From NCBI GenBank assembly GCA_045617625.1, contig JAZLJA010000016.1:1-30856 (forward strand): DNA of 30,856 nt. Direction: 5' to 3'. A program made the position numbers and the translations under genes. Source of the DNA: Firm-04 sp045617625 (GTDB lineage: Bacteria > Bacillota > Clostridia > Oscillospirales > Ruminococcaceae). Positions 1 through 7,255 of this stretch are shown here, piece after piece. Each line of letters begins with the position of its first letter. Positions within the stretch are counted from its first letter, which is position 1. The notes under the pieces were generated by a model, which was not told where the DNA came from, did not search any database, and saw only the letters and a list, made by a program, of their open reading frames with translations.

Positions 1-303
1 AGAAAAAACGGCGGAACCGGTGAAGTATATTGGGATGCAGATATTCTTAATTATTCCAATGAAGATTTCACAAGAAATGTTCACGTTGAAGTAGATAAAG
101 GCAGTTATGTGCTGAAGGATTATTTTTTCTTCAGGGGAACAGAAGAAAAGTCCGTTATCAATAACGTTGATGTCTTAATCGGTCTTACTGAAAACGGTTA
201 TTACTATTCAGAGTTTATGTATAAAGGCGTTGGGTTCCTTATTAATGCAGACGGTGTAACGGAAGAAGAATTTGTTGCAATTATTTCATCAATTATAAAA
301 TGA
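1..303 (+). CDS. C-terminal fragment of a DUF4367-like protein (5' end outside window)
   Basis: The frame is open from base 1 to the TGA at 301-303, giving the last 100 residues of a protein that starts before the window; the GTG at 109 is internal and has no ribosome binding site. The end (a YYYSEF strand, a short hydrophobic strand, then GVTEEEFVAIISSIIK) resembles the end of DUF4367-type extracellular domains, which often sit on membrane proteins next to ECF sigma factors. That resemblance is by eye and weak. Codons are mostly A/T-ending (GAT, AAT, ATT, GTT), unlike the GC-ending genes that follow, which suggests a different origin or an island boundary nearby. A hairpin terminator follows directly. 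Confidence 0.6.
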   Translation, partial: RKNGGTGEVYWDADILNYSNEDFTRNVHVEVDKGSYVLKDYFFFRGTEEKSVINNVDVLIGLTENGYYYSEFMYKGVGFLINADGVTEEEFVAIISSIIK

Positions 304-310
304 TCTTAAG

Positions 311-342
311 GAAAAAGCGTCGCCCGAATGCGGTGCTTTTTC
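311..342 (+). terminator. Terminator of the first gene
   Basis: Perfect 8-bp inverted repeat GAAAAAGC/GCTTTTTC around a 16-nt loop, starting 8 bp after the stop codon at 303. The stem itself supplies the T-rich 3' side. Confidence 0.6.
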
Positions 343-350
343 TGTGAAAA

Positions 351-430
351 ATACACCTTGAAACCCTACCCCTTGATTTGAAACCATAGGTGTCCATTTG
401 CAACCGCACCTGCGGATTTGAAACCATAGG
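351..430. repeat. Four-unit direct repeat with exact 20-bp period
   Basis: Four consecutive 20-bp units begin at 351, 371, 391 and 411. Each carries TTG(A/C)AACC at the same phase (units 2-4 have TTTG). Units 2 and 4 share a 16-bp identical core (375-390 and 415-430, GATTTGAAACCATAGG). Unit 3 has CAACCGCACC and unit 1 AAACCCTACC. There is no spacer structure as in CRISPR. The 20-bp phasing would put the cores on nearly the same DNA face, as in regulator or iteron arrays, but no partner protein is visible. Confidence 0.6.
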
Positions 431-466
431 AGGAAATTCTATCAATATATGATTTCCTTTCCAAAT

Positions 467-506
467 AAGGTAGTAGATTTTGATAGAAAGTCTACTACCT
501 TTTTTC
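467..506 (+). terminator. Strong intrinsic terminator
   Basis: Perfect 11-bp stem (467-477 with 491-501, AAGGTAGTAGA and its complement), 13-nt loop, then a T run. No clear gene lies directly upstream, so it may end a transcript reading through from 1-303 or an unrecognised RNA crossing the 20-bp repeats. Confidence 0.7.
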
Positions 507-510
507 TATG

Positions 511-539
511 CAAAAACCCCTTGATTTCAAGGGTTTTTG
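511..539. terminator. Bidirectional terminator-like hairpin
   Basis: CAAAAACCC (511-519) pairs with GGGTTTTTG (531-539); TTGA/TCAA can extend the stem past one bulged C. A-rich and T-rich flanks would suit termination on either strand. Its CCCCTTGATTT also occurs at 369-379 inside the 20-bp repeat block. Confidence 0.5.
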
Positions 540-558
540 AGCCTTCACCCCATAAAGC

Positions 559-594
559 AACCCGCCCCAGAGTCATTTTCGGGACGGGTTTTTC
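559..594 (+). terminator. Terminator-like hairpin
   Basis: ACCCGCCCC (560-568) pairs with GGGACGGGT (581-589) with a single C/A mismatch, followed by five T residues. It is the fourth hairpin in less than 300 bp of apparently gene-free sequence. Confidence 0.5.
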
Positions 595-668
595 TCGTTT
601 TCGGCGGTCGCAGCGGACTGCCGTAAAAGTATAGGTTTGCTTTGTGGGTATTGTGTATAATATGTATT

Positions 669-697
669 TTGAGTATTATGAGTACAAATGTGTATAA
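669..697 (+). promoter_or_regulatory. Sigma-70-type promoter upstream of a candidate small RNA
   Basis: TTGAGT (669-674), 17-bp spacer, TATAAT (692-697). Predicted start near 704. TGTGTATAATA occurs here (689-699) and also at 652-662, but the upstream copy lacks a good -35. Confidence 0.5.
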
Positions 698-703
698 TAC
701 CCC

Positions 704-787
704 CTTTGTCTCATTAACGAGGACACTATTCAAATCAGAAATCGCGCATTTTCGATGTTTTTCGAGGACGCGCGGTTTTCTTTTTTT
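704..787 (+). ncRNA. Candidate ~85-nt small RNA or short attenuated leader
   Basis: The predicted start at about 704 is followed only 35 nt later by a terminator hairpin (739-747 AAATCGCGC pairing with 770-778 GCGCGGTTT) with a long T-rich tail. The unit between promoter and terminator has no start codon with a ribosome binding site. CGAGGAC occurs twice (about 718-724 and 763-769). It may be an independent small RNA or a short read-through leader for the cellulase gene, which has its own promoter at 846-874. No known RNA family was recognised. Confidence 0.35.
739..787 (+). terminator. Terminator of the candidate small RNA
   Basis: Nine-pair stem with one G-T pair between 739-747 and 770-778, followed by TTTTCTTTTTTT. 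Confidence 0.6.
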
Positions 788-845
788 ACTATATGTCCAA
801 ATGCAAACAATGCTGTTTTTTTCGTGCATTCGAAGAAAAAAACAC

Positions 846-874
846 TTGCAATTTTTGTCGGAATATGGTAGAAT
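846..874 (+). promoter_or_regulatory. Promoter of the GH5 cellulase gene
   Basis: TTGCAA (846-851), 17-bp spacer ending in extended -10 TGG, TAGAAT (869-874). The spacer contains TCGGAATATG, which recurs in the proS promoter and, as TCGGATTATG, in the moxR promoter. The ~114-nt leader holds two hairpins (883-902 and 948-971) before the GGGGG-type ribosome binding site. Confidence 0.75.
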
Positions 875-994
875 AAAATTGAGCAGCAATGGGTTATGCT
901 GCCAAATTTCACCGCCGATGCGCAGTGTACCGACGTTTCGGCGTTTTGCTCCGCCGCAGCAATCGCGGAGCCAATTTAAAAGGGGGTATTTTCT

Positions 995-2878
995 ATGAAA
1001 TCCAAGCGTGTATTGTCGCTGACACTGGCGGCAATTCTCGCGGTCAGCGGCACTGCTGCCCTGACAAGCGACAACCTCTGTGCACCTGTCGCAAACGCCG
1101 CCGATGACGGCAACGACGACTGGCTGCACGCAAAGGGCAGCCGCCTCTACGACAAAAACGGCAATGAGGTCTGGCTGACAGGTGCAAACTGGTTCGGCAT
1201 GAACTGCACCGAAAACTTCCCGCACGGGCTTTGGAGCGCGGATGTCGATGTGCTGCTTTCTTCTGTCGCAGACCACGGCATCAACATCATTCGTTTTCCT
1301 GTTTCCACGGAGCTTCTGCTCTCCTGGATGAACGGAAAGCCCTATATGTGCACGGGACTGAACCCCAAAAACACCGAAGCCTACAAATTCAACCCCGATT
1401 TCTGCCACGAGGACGGTTCGGAAATGAACAGTATGGAGATTTTCGATGTCATCATGGCAAAGTGCAAAAAGTACGGCATCAAGGCATTGGTGGACGTTCA
1501 CAGCCCTGCATCGCACAACTCCGGACATAACTATAATCTCTGGTACTACGAGGCGAGTGCCGATGACTGCGAAGGTATGGCGACCATCGCGGAAGCAGCG
1601 GGCGACAAGGGCGCAAAGGTCACATGGCAGGATTGGATCGACTCCCTGACATGGCTTGCGAAAAAATACAGCGCAGATGACACGATCGTTGCTTATGACC
1701 TCAAAAATGAACCCCACGGCAAGCGCGGATACAGCGGCACGACCTGCCCTGACAGCATCGCACGCTGGGATGACACGGAAAAGCAGAACAACTGGAAATA
1801 TTCCGCAGAACAGTGCGCAAACTCGATCCTGAAAGTCAACCCCAATGCACTGATCCTCGTGGAGGGCATTGAACAGTCGCCAATCACCGAAAAAGGCTAC
1901 ACGTTCGATGACCCCGACGTTTTCCAGCCCAAAGCAGGCGAGGAAAAATGGTACGGTGCTTGGTGGGGCGGCAACCTGCGCGGTGTACGGAATTATCCCG
2001 TCAAGCCCACCAGCGGCACCACACAAATCGTTTATTCGCCGCATGATTATGGTCCGTCGGTGTATGCGCAGTCATGGTTTGAAAAGGATTTCACCACGCA
2101 AACGCTTCTCGATGACTACTGGTATGACACATGGGCATACATCAATCAAGAGGATATCGCGCCGCTGCTGATCGGTGAGTGGGGCGGACATATGGACGAC
2201 GGCAAAAACCAGAAATGGATGGAACTCCTGCGTGATTATATGATCGAGAACCACATCAACCACACATTCTGGTGCCTCAACCCCAACTCCGGCGACACGG
2301 GCGGTCTGCTGGATGCGACATTCTCAACATGGGATGAGAACAAGTACGCACTGTTTGAGAAATCCCTGTGGCAGACTTCTTCTTCGGGCAAGTACATCGG
2401 ACTTGACCACCAGACGGCACTTGGCAAAAACGGCATTTCGCTCTCTGAATTCTATGCAAGCTATGCAAATTCCGAGGGAAGTAATCTGGATGGCGGCAAA
2501 AAGGGCGGCTCTGACCCAGGCAACAGCAAAGACCCGCAGACGACACCGAGCACGACCACCACGACATCCACAACCACAACGCTGACGACCACCACCACCA
2601 CGAAAACAACGACATCCACCACCACGACAAGTACGAGCACAACAAGCTCGTCTGCCAGGCAAGACGGAAAAGTTACTGTTCTGGGTGATGTTGACTGTAA
2701 CGGTATTATTACTGTGTCTGACGCGATTCTACTCAGCCGTATATCGTTTGAAGACACAACGGTAAACGTGACCGAGCAGGGGCGCATCAATGCTGACTGC
2801 AACAAGGACGGGGTTAAGAATGGTGCAGATGTGACACTTGTGCTGAAATGTGTTGCAAAGCTGATCGAACTGAAATAA
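995..2878 (+). CDS. Secreted GH5 endoglucanase with C-terminal dockerin
   Basis: 627-residue cellulosomal enzyme that should cut internal beta-1,4-glucan bonds and dock onto a scaffoldin outside the cell. Residues 1-35 form a signal peptide (MKSKRVLSLTLAAILAV..., likely cut after VANA). The GH5 barrel covers about 42-480: the ANWFGMN start resembles subfamily GH5_1, the acid/base is Glu239 in KNEPHG and the nucleophile Glu395 in IGEWGG. A Gly/Ser/Thr linker of about 50 residues (505-555) with long Thr runs leads to a dockerin (560-625) with two calcium loops, DVDCNGIITVSD and DCNKDGVKNGAD. The ATG is preceded by AAAGGGGG at a good distance. Family and dockerin are certain; the exact substrate is inferred. 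Confidence 0.93.
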   Translation: MKSKRVLSLTLAAILAVSGTAALTSDNLCAPVANAADDGNDDWLHAKGSRLYDKNGNEVWLTGANWFGMNCTENFPHGLWSADVDVLLSSVADHGINIIRFPVSTELLLSWMNGKPYMCTGLNPKNTEAYKFNPDFCHEDGSEMNSMEIFDVIMAKCKKYGIKALVDVHSPASHNSGHNYNLWYYEASADDCEGMATIAEAAGDKGAKVTWQDWIDSLTWLAKKYSADDTIVAYDLKNEPHGKRGYSGTTCPDSIARWDDTEKQNNWKYSAEQCANSILKVNPNALILVEGIEQSPITEKGYTFDDPDVFQPKAGEEKWYGAWWGGNLRGVRNYPVKPTSGTTQIVYSPHDYGPSVYAQSWFEKDFTTQTLLDDYWYDTWAYINQEDIAPLLIGEWGGHMDDGKNQKWMELLRDYMIENHINHTFWCLNPNSGDTGGLLDATFSTWDENKYALFEKSLWQTSSSGKYIGLDHQTALGKNGISLSEFYASYANSEGSNLDGGKKGGSDPGNSKDPQTTPSTTTTTSTTTTLTTTTTTKTTTSTTTTSTSTTSSSARQDGKVTVLGDVDCNGIITVSDAILLSRISFEDTTVNVTEQGRINADCNKDGVKNGADVTLVLKCVAKLIELK

Positions 2879-2888
2879 GGGATTGTAG

Positions 2889-2940
2889 GGCACCCATATC
2901 AAAAGTTTCGGTCCCTGAATACGAAATATTCAGGGGTGCC
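2889..2940 (+). terminator. Two-stage hairpin after the GH5 gene
   Basis: Outer stem GGCACCC (2889-2895) with GGGTGCC (2934-2940) encloses an inner stem CCTGAATA/TATTCAGG around CGAAA. It lies 10 bp after the stop codon; the tail TTCTTC is a weak T run. Confidence 0.5.
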
Positions 2941-2959
2941 TTCTTCAAAGGCTTGCAGT

Positions 2960-3055
2960 GGCGAGGGACGGCGTCCCCCGCCGCGCTCCGCAGAGCGCGA
3001 AATCTCCTTTCTCCTTACATAAGGCATGGGGGAACCCCACCAGGGGTTCCCCCAT
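2960..3055. repeat. Cluster of three GC-rich palindromes (REP/MITE-like candidate)
   Basis: Three hairpins follow closely: 2960-2982 (GGCG-GGGAC / GTCCC-CGCC with one mismatch), 2982-2999 (CGCGCTC cgca GAGCGCG, perfect) and 3026-3055 (13-bp perfect stem ATGGGGGAACCCC, loop ACCA). They lie between the convergent GH5 and thiT genes. Such blocks are often dispersed intergenic repeats; copy number cannot be judged from one window. Confidence 0.45.
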
Positions 3056-3060
3056 ATTTT
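3026..3060. terminator. Hairpin between convergent GH5 and thiT genes
   Basis: Perfect 13-bp stem with a 4-nt loop, followed on the plus strand by ATATTTTAT. It could stop transcripts from the GH5 side; on the minus strand, 41 bp past the thiT stop, no good T run follows. Confidence 0.45.
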
Positions 3061-3096
3061 ATCGACAGGATGTATTTGTAATGGGGCGGAGCTGCA

Positions 3097-3651
3097 TTAT
3101 GTATGCACCGCTTTTTTCATCTGCGGCAGCTTCAGAATCGCCCACGCGCCCACTACCGTCATAATGCATTCCGGCAGCATGAACGCCCCGTTATAGCAGA
3201 TCGAATAGAACCACACGTTTTCCCATTCGCTCCAAACGGCAAAAATCGTGCCGCCCGATATCACATGACACAAAAATCGCAGCGCAACCACCATCGCAAC
3301 CCCGATACACTGCCCCACAATCCCTTTTTTCGCAAAACTCCCTGCAAAACCCAATACGGTGAACGCAAGCAGATAATCACACAGAATGCAGACCACCAGC
3401 GTCACGGGTGTCAGCCCCCACGAGAACACCGCCCCCAGATCCAGCACAAGCTGCAAGACCGCATATACAAATGCCGAGAACAGCCCCCACTTTGTCCCGT
3501 ATTTCATCGGGATCAGGCAGATGGGCAGCATACTGAACAGCGTCAGCTTGCCTCCAAGCGGCATCTGCAAAAACGGGATCATCGAGAGGATCACCGCAAG
3601 CGCGATCAGCATGGCACTCGTCACCAGACGGCTCGTTTTTTCATTTTTCAT
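3097..3651 (-). CDS. thiT: Thiamine-specific ECF transporter substrate-binding subunit ThiT
   Basis: 184-residue, very hydrophobic protein with about six membrane segments. It fits ThiT (usually near 190 residues), the membrane subunit that binds thiamine and works with the shared EcfA/A'/T module, whose genes are not in this window. The start at 3651 (MKNEKTSR) is chosen because AAAGGA lies just upstream; the same frame stays open farther upstream but runs into the regulatory leader. The identification is strongly supported by the TPP riboswitch in the leader. The sequence alone could be another ECF S component, but riboswitch plus size favour ThiT. Transcribed divergently from ileS. Confidence 0.88.
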   Translation of the reverse strand: MKNEKTSRLVTSAMLIALAVILSMIPFLQMPLGGKLTLFSMLPICLIPMKYGTKWGLFSAFVYAVLQLVLDLGAVFSWGLTPVTLVVCILCDYLLAFTVLGFAGSFAKKGIVGQCIGVAMVVALRFLCHVISGGTIFAVWSEWENVWFYSICYNGAFMLPECIMTVVGAWAILKLPQMKKAVHT

Positions 3652-3688
3652 AGCGTTTTCCTTTCTGCACACAGCAGACAATGCAAAC

Positions 3689-3722
3689 AAAAACGCCTCG
3701 GAAATATATCGGCTCCGAGGCG
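3689..3722 (-). terminator. Attenuator terminator between TPP riboswitch and thiT
   Basis: On the minus strand a 9-bp stem (3722-3714 with 3702-3694, CGCCTCGGA/TCCGAGGCG) is followed by five T residues. It lies between the riboswitch and the thiT start, the position expected for thiamine-dependent early termination. Confidence 0.75.
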
Positions 3723-3746
3723 TGTGGGTGCGCAAATACGCGTTTT

Positions 3747-3826
3747 TCCCTACGTCGGCATTATCCGAATCAGGTTACGGGTCATTGCGTCTACGCAATC
3801 TCTCAGCCTGTCACACAAGCTCCCCT
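3747..3826 (-). promoter_or_regulatory. TPP (thiamine pyrophosphate) riboswitch
   Basis: Read on the minus strand this has the conserved THI-box parts in order: GGGGAGC, CTGAGA, an internal hairpin GATTGCG/CGCAATG, then ACCCG, AACCTGAT, GGATAATGCC and CGTAGGGA. The element precedes an intrinsic terminator and thiT. TPP binding should favour the terminator and switch the transporter off. Confidence 0.95.
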
Positions 3827-3854
3827 TTTGTATTGGAATTGCAATTCTTCTGCT

Positions 3855-3883
3855 ATTATATCACGCACAGATCGAATTGTCAA
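3855..3883 (-). promoter_or_regulatory. Promoter of the thiT leader
   Basis: On the minus strand TTGACA (3883-3878), 17-bp spacer, TATAAT (3860-3855). Start near 3848, directly before the riboswitch. Confidence 0.8.
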
Positions 3884-3924
3884 GAGGAATTTGCGGTTTT
3901 CCCTGATTATTTCACGGTTTCTTC

Positions 3925-3953
3925 TTGACATTTGTATGCGTTTATGCTATACT
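3925..3953 (+). promoter_or_regulatory. Promoter of ileS
   Basis: TTGACA (3925-3930), 17-bp spacer ending in an extended -10 TGC, TATACT (3948-3953). The leader is only about 35 nt, so unlike valS there is no room for a T-box. Confidence 0.85.
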
Positions 3954-3993
3954 GAAATGTATCTGTAAGCCAAATTTTAGCAGGAAAGAAAGG

Positions 3994-6900
3994 ATGTTGA
4001 CTGCTATGCACTATCAGCCCCTTGCAGGCAAACCCGATTTGCCGAAAATCCAATCCGATATGCTCGCTTTCTGGAAGGAAAACAATGTCTTTGAACGCTC
4101 CGTGCGCGAAAAAGGCGACAACGAAGTCGTTTTCTACGACGGCCCTCCCTTCCCGACAGGCAAACCTCATCACGGTACCGTCCTCGTTTCCTTCATCAAG
4201 GATATGATCGCGCGCTACTGGACGATGCAGGGCTATTCCGTTCCCCGTGTCTGGGGCTGGGACTGCCACGGTCTGCCCATTGAAACACAGGCTGAAAAGG
4301 CACTGGGCATCGACGACAAAACTGCCATCGAGCGCAGCATCGGCATCGCAAAATTCAACGATGCCTGCCACGATATCGTTTCGGGCAACAACGAGGCTTG
4401 GAAAGAATACGTCGAGGAAATGTGCCGCTGGGTCGATTACGACGGTGCATACAAAACCATGAACCTCTCCTATATGGAGTCGGTCATGTGGGCATTCAAG
4501 CAGTGCTATGACAAGGGTCTGATCTATCAGGATTACCGCGTCACGCCCTACTGCACCAGATGCGAAACATCCCTCTCCATCTCCGATACCCGTGAATCCG
4601 ATTCCACCCGTCCGCGTCAGGACAGATGGATCATCGCACGCTTCAAGACCGAAGAAGTCATGAACGGCAAGACCGTCTACTTCCTCGCATGGACAACTAC
4701 CCCGTGGACTCTGCCCTCCAACCTCTGCCTTGCAGTCGGTGAGCAGCTCGATTACGCTTATGTCGAAGTCGAGGACGGCATTTACATCGCCTGCAAAAAC
4801 GTGCTGGGCAATTTCCCGAAGGTATTCGGCAAGGAGCCTGTCATTCTGAAGGAATGCAAGGGCACTGACCTCATGGGCAAAACCTATGAGCCGCTGTTCC
4901 CCTACTTTGCAGACCTCAAGGACAAGGGCGCATTCAAGGTCGTTTCCGCTGATTATGTCGGCTCTGATGAAGGTGTCGGTATCGTTCACACCGCGCCTGC
5001 TTTCGGTGAGGACGACTACTGGACCTGCAAGAAGTGGGGCATCCCGCTGGTCAACCCTGTTGACGCAAAGGGCCGCTTCACCGAGGAGATCACCGATTTC
5101 TATGATCCCGACAACACCAAAAACGTCATTGAGATGAACCCCACCGTCATCCGTTTCCTCTATGATGCGGGCAAGGCTGTGGCAGACGGCACCATTGAGC
5201 ATAACTATCCGCACTGCTGGAGATGCAAGCAGCCTCTCATCTATAAGGCAATGAACGCTTGGTATTTCAACATCGACAAGATCAAGGACAGACTCATCGA
5301 ACTGAACAAGGACGTTCACTGGGTGCCTGAAACCGTCAAGAACGGCAGATTCGGCAAGTGGCTCGAAAATGCCCGCGACTGGAATATCTCCCGTAACCGC
5401 TACTGGTCAACGCCCATCCCGATCTGGGAATGCGACGAGTGCCATAAGCGCGTGGCACTGGGCAGCCTCGACGAGATCGAAGAAAAGAGCGGCGTGCGCC
5501 TCAACAACTTGCACCGTCAGTATGTCGATGAGATCACATTCCCCTGCGAATGCGGTCACACCATGCACCGCATCCCCGAGGTGCTGGACTGCTGGTTTGA
5601 ATCGGGCTGTGTGCCGTTTGCACAAAAGCACTATCCGTTTGAAAACAAGGAATGGTTTGAATCGCACTTCCCCTGCGATTTCATCGTCGAATACACAGGT
5701 CAGATCCGCTGCTGGTTCTACTATCTGCACGTTCTCGCAACCGCTCTGTTCGACCGCCCCGCATTCTCGAACTGCGTGGTGCACGGCACGGTGCTTGCAA
5801 AGGACGGCAAAAAGCTCTCGAAATCTTCCAAGAACTACACCGACCCGATGGAACTGATGAAGAAATACGGCACCGACGCATTCCGTCTATATATGTATCA
5901 GTCGGGTGCAATGCTCATCGGCGATCTGCAGTTTGATGAATCGGGCTTGCAGGATTCGCTCCAGCAGATCCTCCTGCCGTTCTGGAATGCCTGCAACTTC
6001 TATATCTCCTACGCAAATATTGACGGCTACGGTCCTGACGAAATGCCTGCTCCGAAGTCTGAGAATCAGCTCGATAACTGGATGCTCGCACTGCTCTATC
6101 AGACACGCAAGACCATCACCGACAATATGAACGATTATCAGGTCAACCGCTATGTCGATGCACTCGCAGAACTCATCGACGGCATGACCAACTGGTATAT
6201 CCGCCGCAGCCGCCGCCGCTTCTGGGGCGAGGGCATGAGCGACGACAAGAAGAACGCTTACGACACTTTGCTCTACGTTCTGGTTTCCACCTGCAAGCTG
6301 ATGGCACCTGTCGCACCTGTCATGGCCGAGTACGTCTACCGCACGCTCACAGGCAAGGAATCCGTGCATCTGGCAGACTGGCCCGAGATCTGCGACTGCT
6401 ACCGCAACGACGAACTGCTTAGCCAGATCAGTCTGGTGCAGAATGTCATTTCGCTGAGCCACAGCCTGCGCAACAAAAACCGCATCAAGAACCGTCAGCC
6501 GCTTTCCACTTTGCGTGTGGCACTGGCATCGAAAGACGCGGCAGAAATCGTCCGCAGCTTCACGGATGTCATCGCGGAAGAACTGAATGTCAAGGTCGTT
6601 GAGGTCGTTGACGATGTGTCCGCGATCGCAACCGTCAGCTATGCGCCTGATTTCATGGCGATCCGCAGCAATTACGGCAGCAGAGTTCCGCAGCTCATCA
6701 AGGCGATCAAGTCGAACAAATTCCGCCTCACCGACGATGCCGCCATCCTCGACATCGACGGCACCGAGGAAAGCTTTGACCCTGCCATCATCCTTGTGAC
6801 CTATCAGGCAAAGGACGGCGGCCATGTGATGAGCGAACACGGCGTGGTCGTTTCACTTGACCTGACCATCACCGACGAACTGAAGGCAGAAGGCGTTGCA

Positions 6901-7119
6901 AGAGAACTGGTGCGCAATATTCAGGATGCAAGAAAACAAAGCGGATGCGAGATCTCTGACCGCATCATTCTCCAGATCGACGGCAATTACCCGAAAGCAT
7001 TTGAAGAATACATCTGCAAGGAAACACTGGCTGAGATCGGCACAGTGACAGAACCTGCGGCAACCTCTGAGGTTGAAACCGCTGACGGCATCATGAAGAT
7101 CGCCATTGCAAAAGCTTAA
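3994..7119 (+). CDS. ileS: Isoleucyl-tRNA synthetase, eukaryote-like type (IleS2)
   Basis: Class I synthetase of about 1041 residues that charges tRNA-Ile in the cytoplasm. The Rossmann fold carries the HIGH-motif region PHHGTVL at 58-64 and the KMSKS loop as KLSKS at 607-611; the editing domain has TTTPWTLPSN. The FGWDCHGLP-type pattern (here WGWDCHGLPIE) and the long C-terminal part after the anticodon-binding domain mark the eukaryote-like IleS2 group, known for lower mupirocin sensitivity. The last residue of the HIGH motif is Thr62 rather than His. ATG 3994 has AGGAAAG 8 bp upstream; ATG 4006 (MHYQPL) is a close alternative, with AGGA 11 bp upstream. A hairpin terminator follows. Confidence 0.95.
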   Translation: MLTAMHYQPLAGKPDLPKIQSDMLAFWKENNVFERSVREKGDNEVVFYDGPPFPTGKPHHGTVLVSFIKDMIARYWTMQGYSVPRVWGWDCHGLPIETQAEKALGIDDKTAIERSIGIAKFNDACHDIVSGNNEAWKEYVEEMCRWVDYDGAYKTMNLSYMESVMWAFKQCYDKGLIYQDYRVTPYCTRCETSLSISDTRESDSTRPRQDRWIIARFKTEEVMNGKTVYFLAWTTTPWTLPSNLCLAVGEQLDYAYVEVEDGIYIACKNVLGNFPKVFGKEPVILKECKGTDLMGKTYEPLFPYFADLKDKGAFKVVSADYVGSDEGVGIVHTAPAFGEDDYWTCKKWGIPLVNPVDAKGRFTEEITDFYDPDNTKNVIEMNPTVIRFLYDAGKAVADGTIEHNYPHCWRCKQPLIYKAMNAWYFNIDKIKDRLIELNKDVHWVPETVKNGRFGKWLENARDWNISRNRYWSTPIPIWECDECHKRVALGSLDEIEEKSGVRLNNLHRQYVDEITFPCECGHTMHRIPEVLDCWFESGCVPFAQKHYPFENKEWFESHFPCDFIVEYTGQIRCWFYYLHVLATALFDRPAFSNCVVHGTVLAKDGKKLSKSSKNYTDPMELMKKYGTDAFRLYMYQSGAMLIGDLQFDESGLQDSLQQILLPFWNACNFYISYANIDGYGPDEMPAPKSENQLDNWMLALLYQTRKTITDNMNDYQVNRYVDALAELIDGMTNWYIRRSRRRFWGEGMSDDKKNAYDTLLYVLVSTCKLMAPVAPVMAEYVYRTLTGKESVHLADWPEICDCYRNDELLSQISLVQNVISLSHSLRNKNRIKNRQPLSTLRVALASKDAAEIVRSFTDVIAEELNVKVVEVVDDVSAIATVSYAPDFMAIRSNYGSRVPQLIKAIKSNKFRLTDDAAILDIDGTEESFDPAIILVTYQAKDGGHVMSEHGVVVSLDLTITDELKAEGVARELVRNIQDARKQSGCEISDRIILQIDGNYPKAFEEYICKETLAEIGTVTEPAATSEVETADGIMKIAIAKA

Positions 7120-7130
7120 AATGACCTGTT

Positions 7131-7172
7131 CCGCGAAACGCATCCTTTCATGCGTTTCGCGGTTCCTTTTCT
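7131..7172 (+). terminator. Terminator of ileS
   Basis: Perfect 13-bp stem CCGCGAAACGCAT (7131-7143) with 7150-7162, 6-nt loop, then TTCCTTTTC. Confidence 0.8.
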
Positions 7173-7220
7173 ATCAGAATATGCGAATTTTGTGCAACAC
7201 GCTGAAATTCATTTCCCGTC

Positions 7221-7249
7221 TTGACGATGCCGCTTCTTTCTGATATAAT
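7221..7249 (+). promoter_or_regulatory. Promoter of the valS T-box leader
   Basis: TTGACG (7221-7226), 17-bp spacer, TATAAT (7244-7249). Predicted start near 7256. Confidence 0.8.
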
Positions 7250-7255
7250 AATAGT

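Noticed and set aside
351..430. Possible CRISPR array
   Set aside because: Units are only 20 bp with no separate spacers, the repeat is imperfect, and no cas genes are present.
449..634. 61-codon frame in the left intergenic region
   Set aside because: It runs through three terminator hairpins and has no ribosome binding site.
545..2044. 499-codon minus-strand frame across the GH5 gene and its upstream region
   Set aside because: Opposite a clear GH5 gene, no ribosome binding site and no recognisable domain.
3907..5319. 470-codon minus-strand frame opposite ileS
   Set aside because: Antisense shadow of ileS; no motifs.
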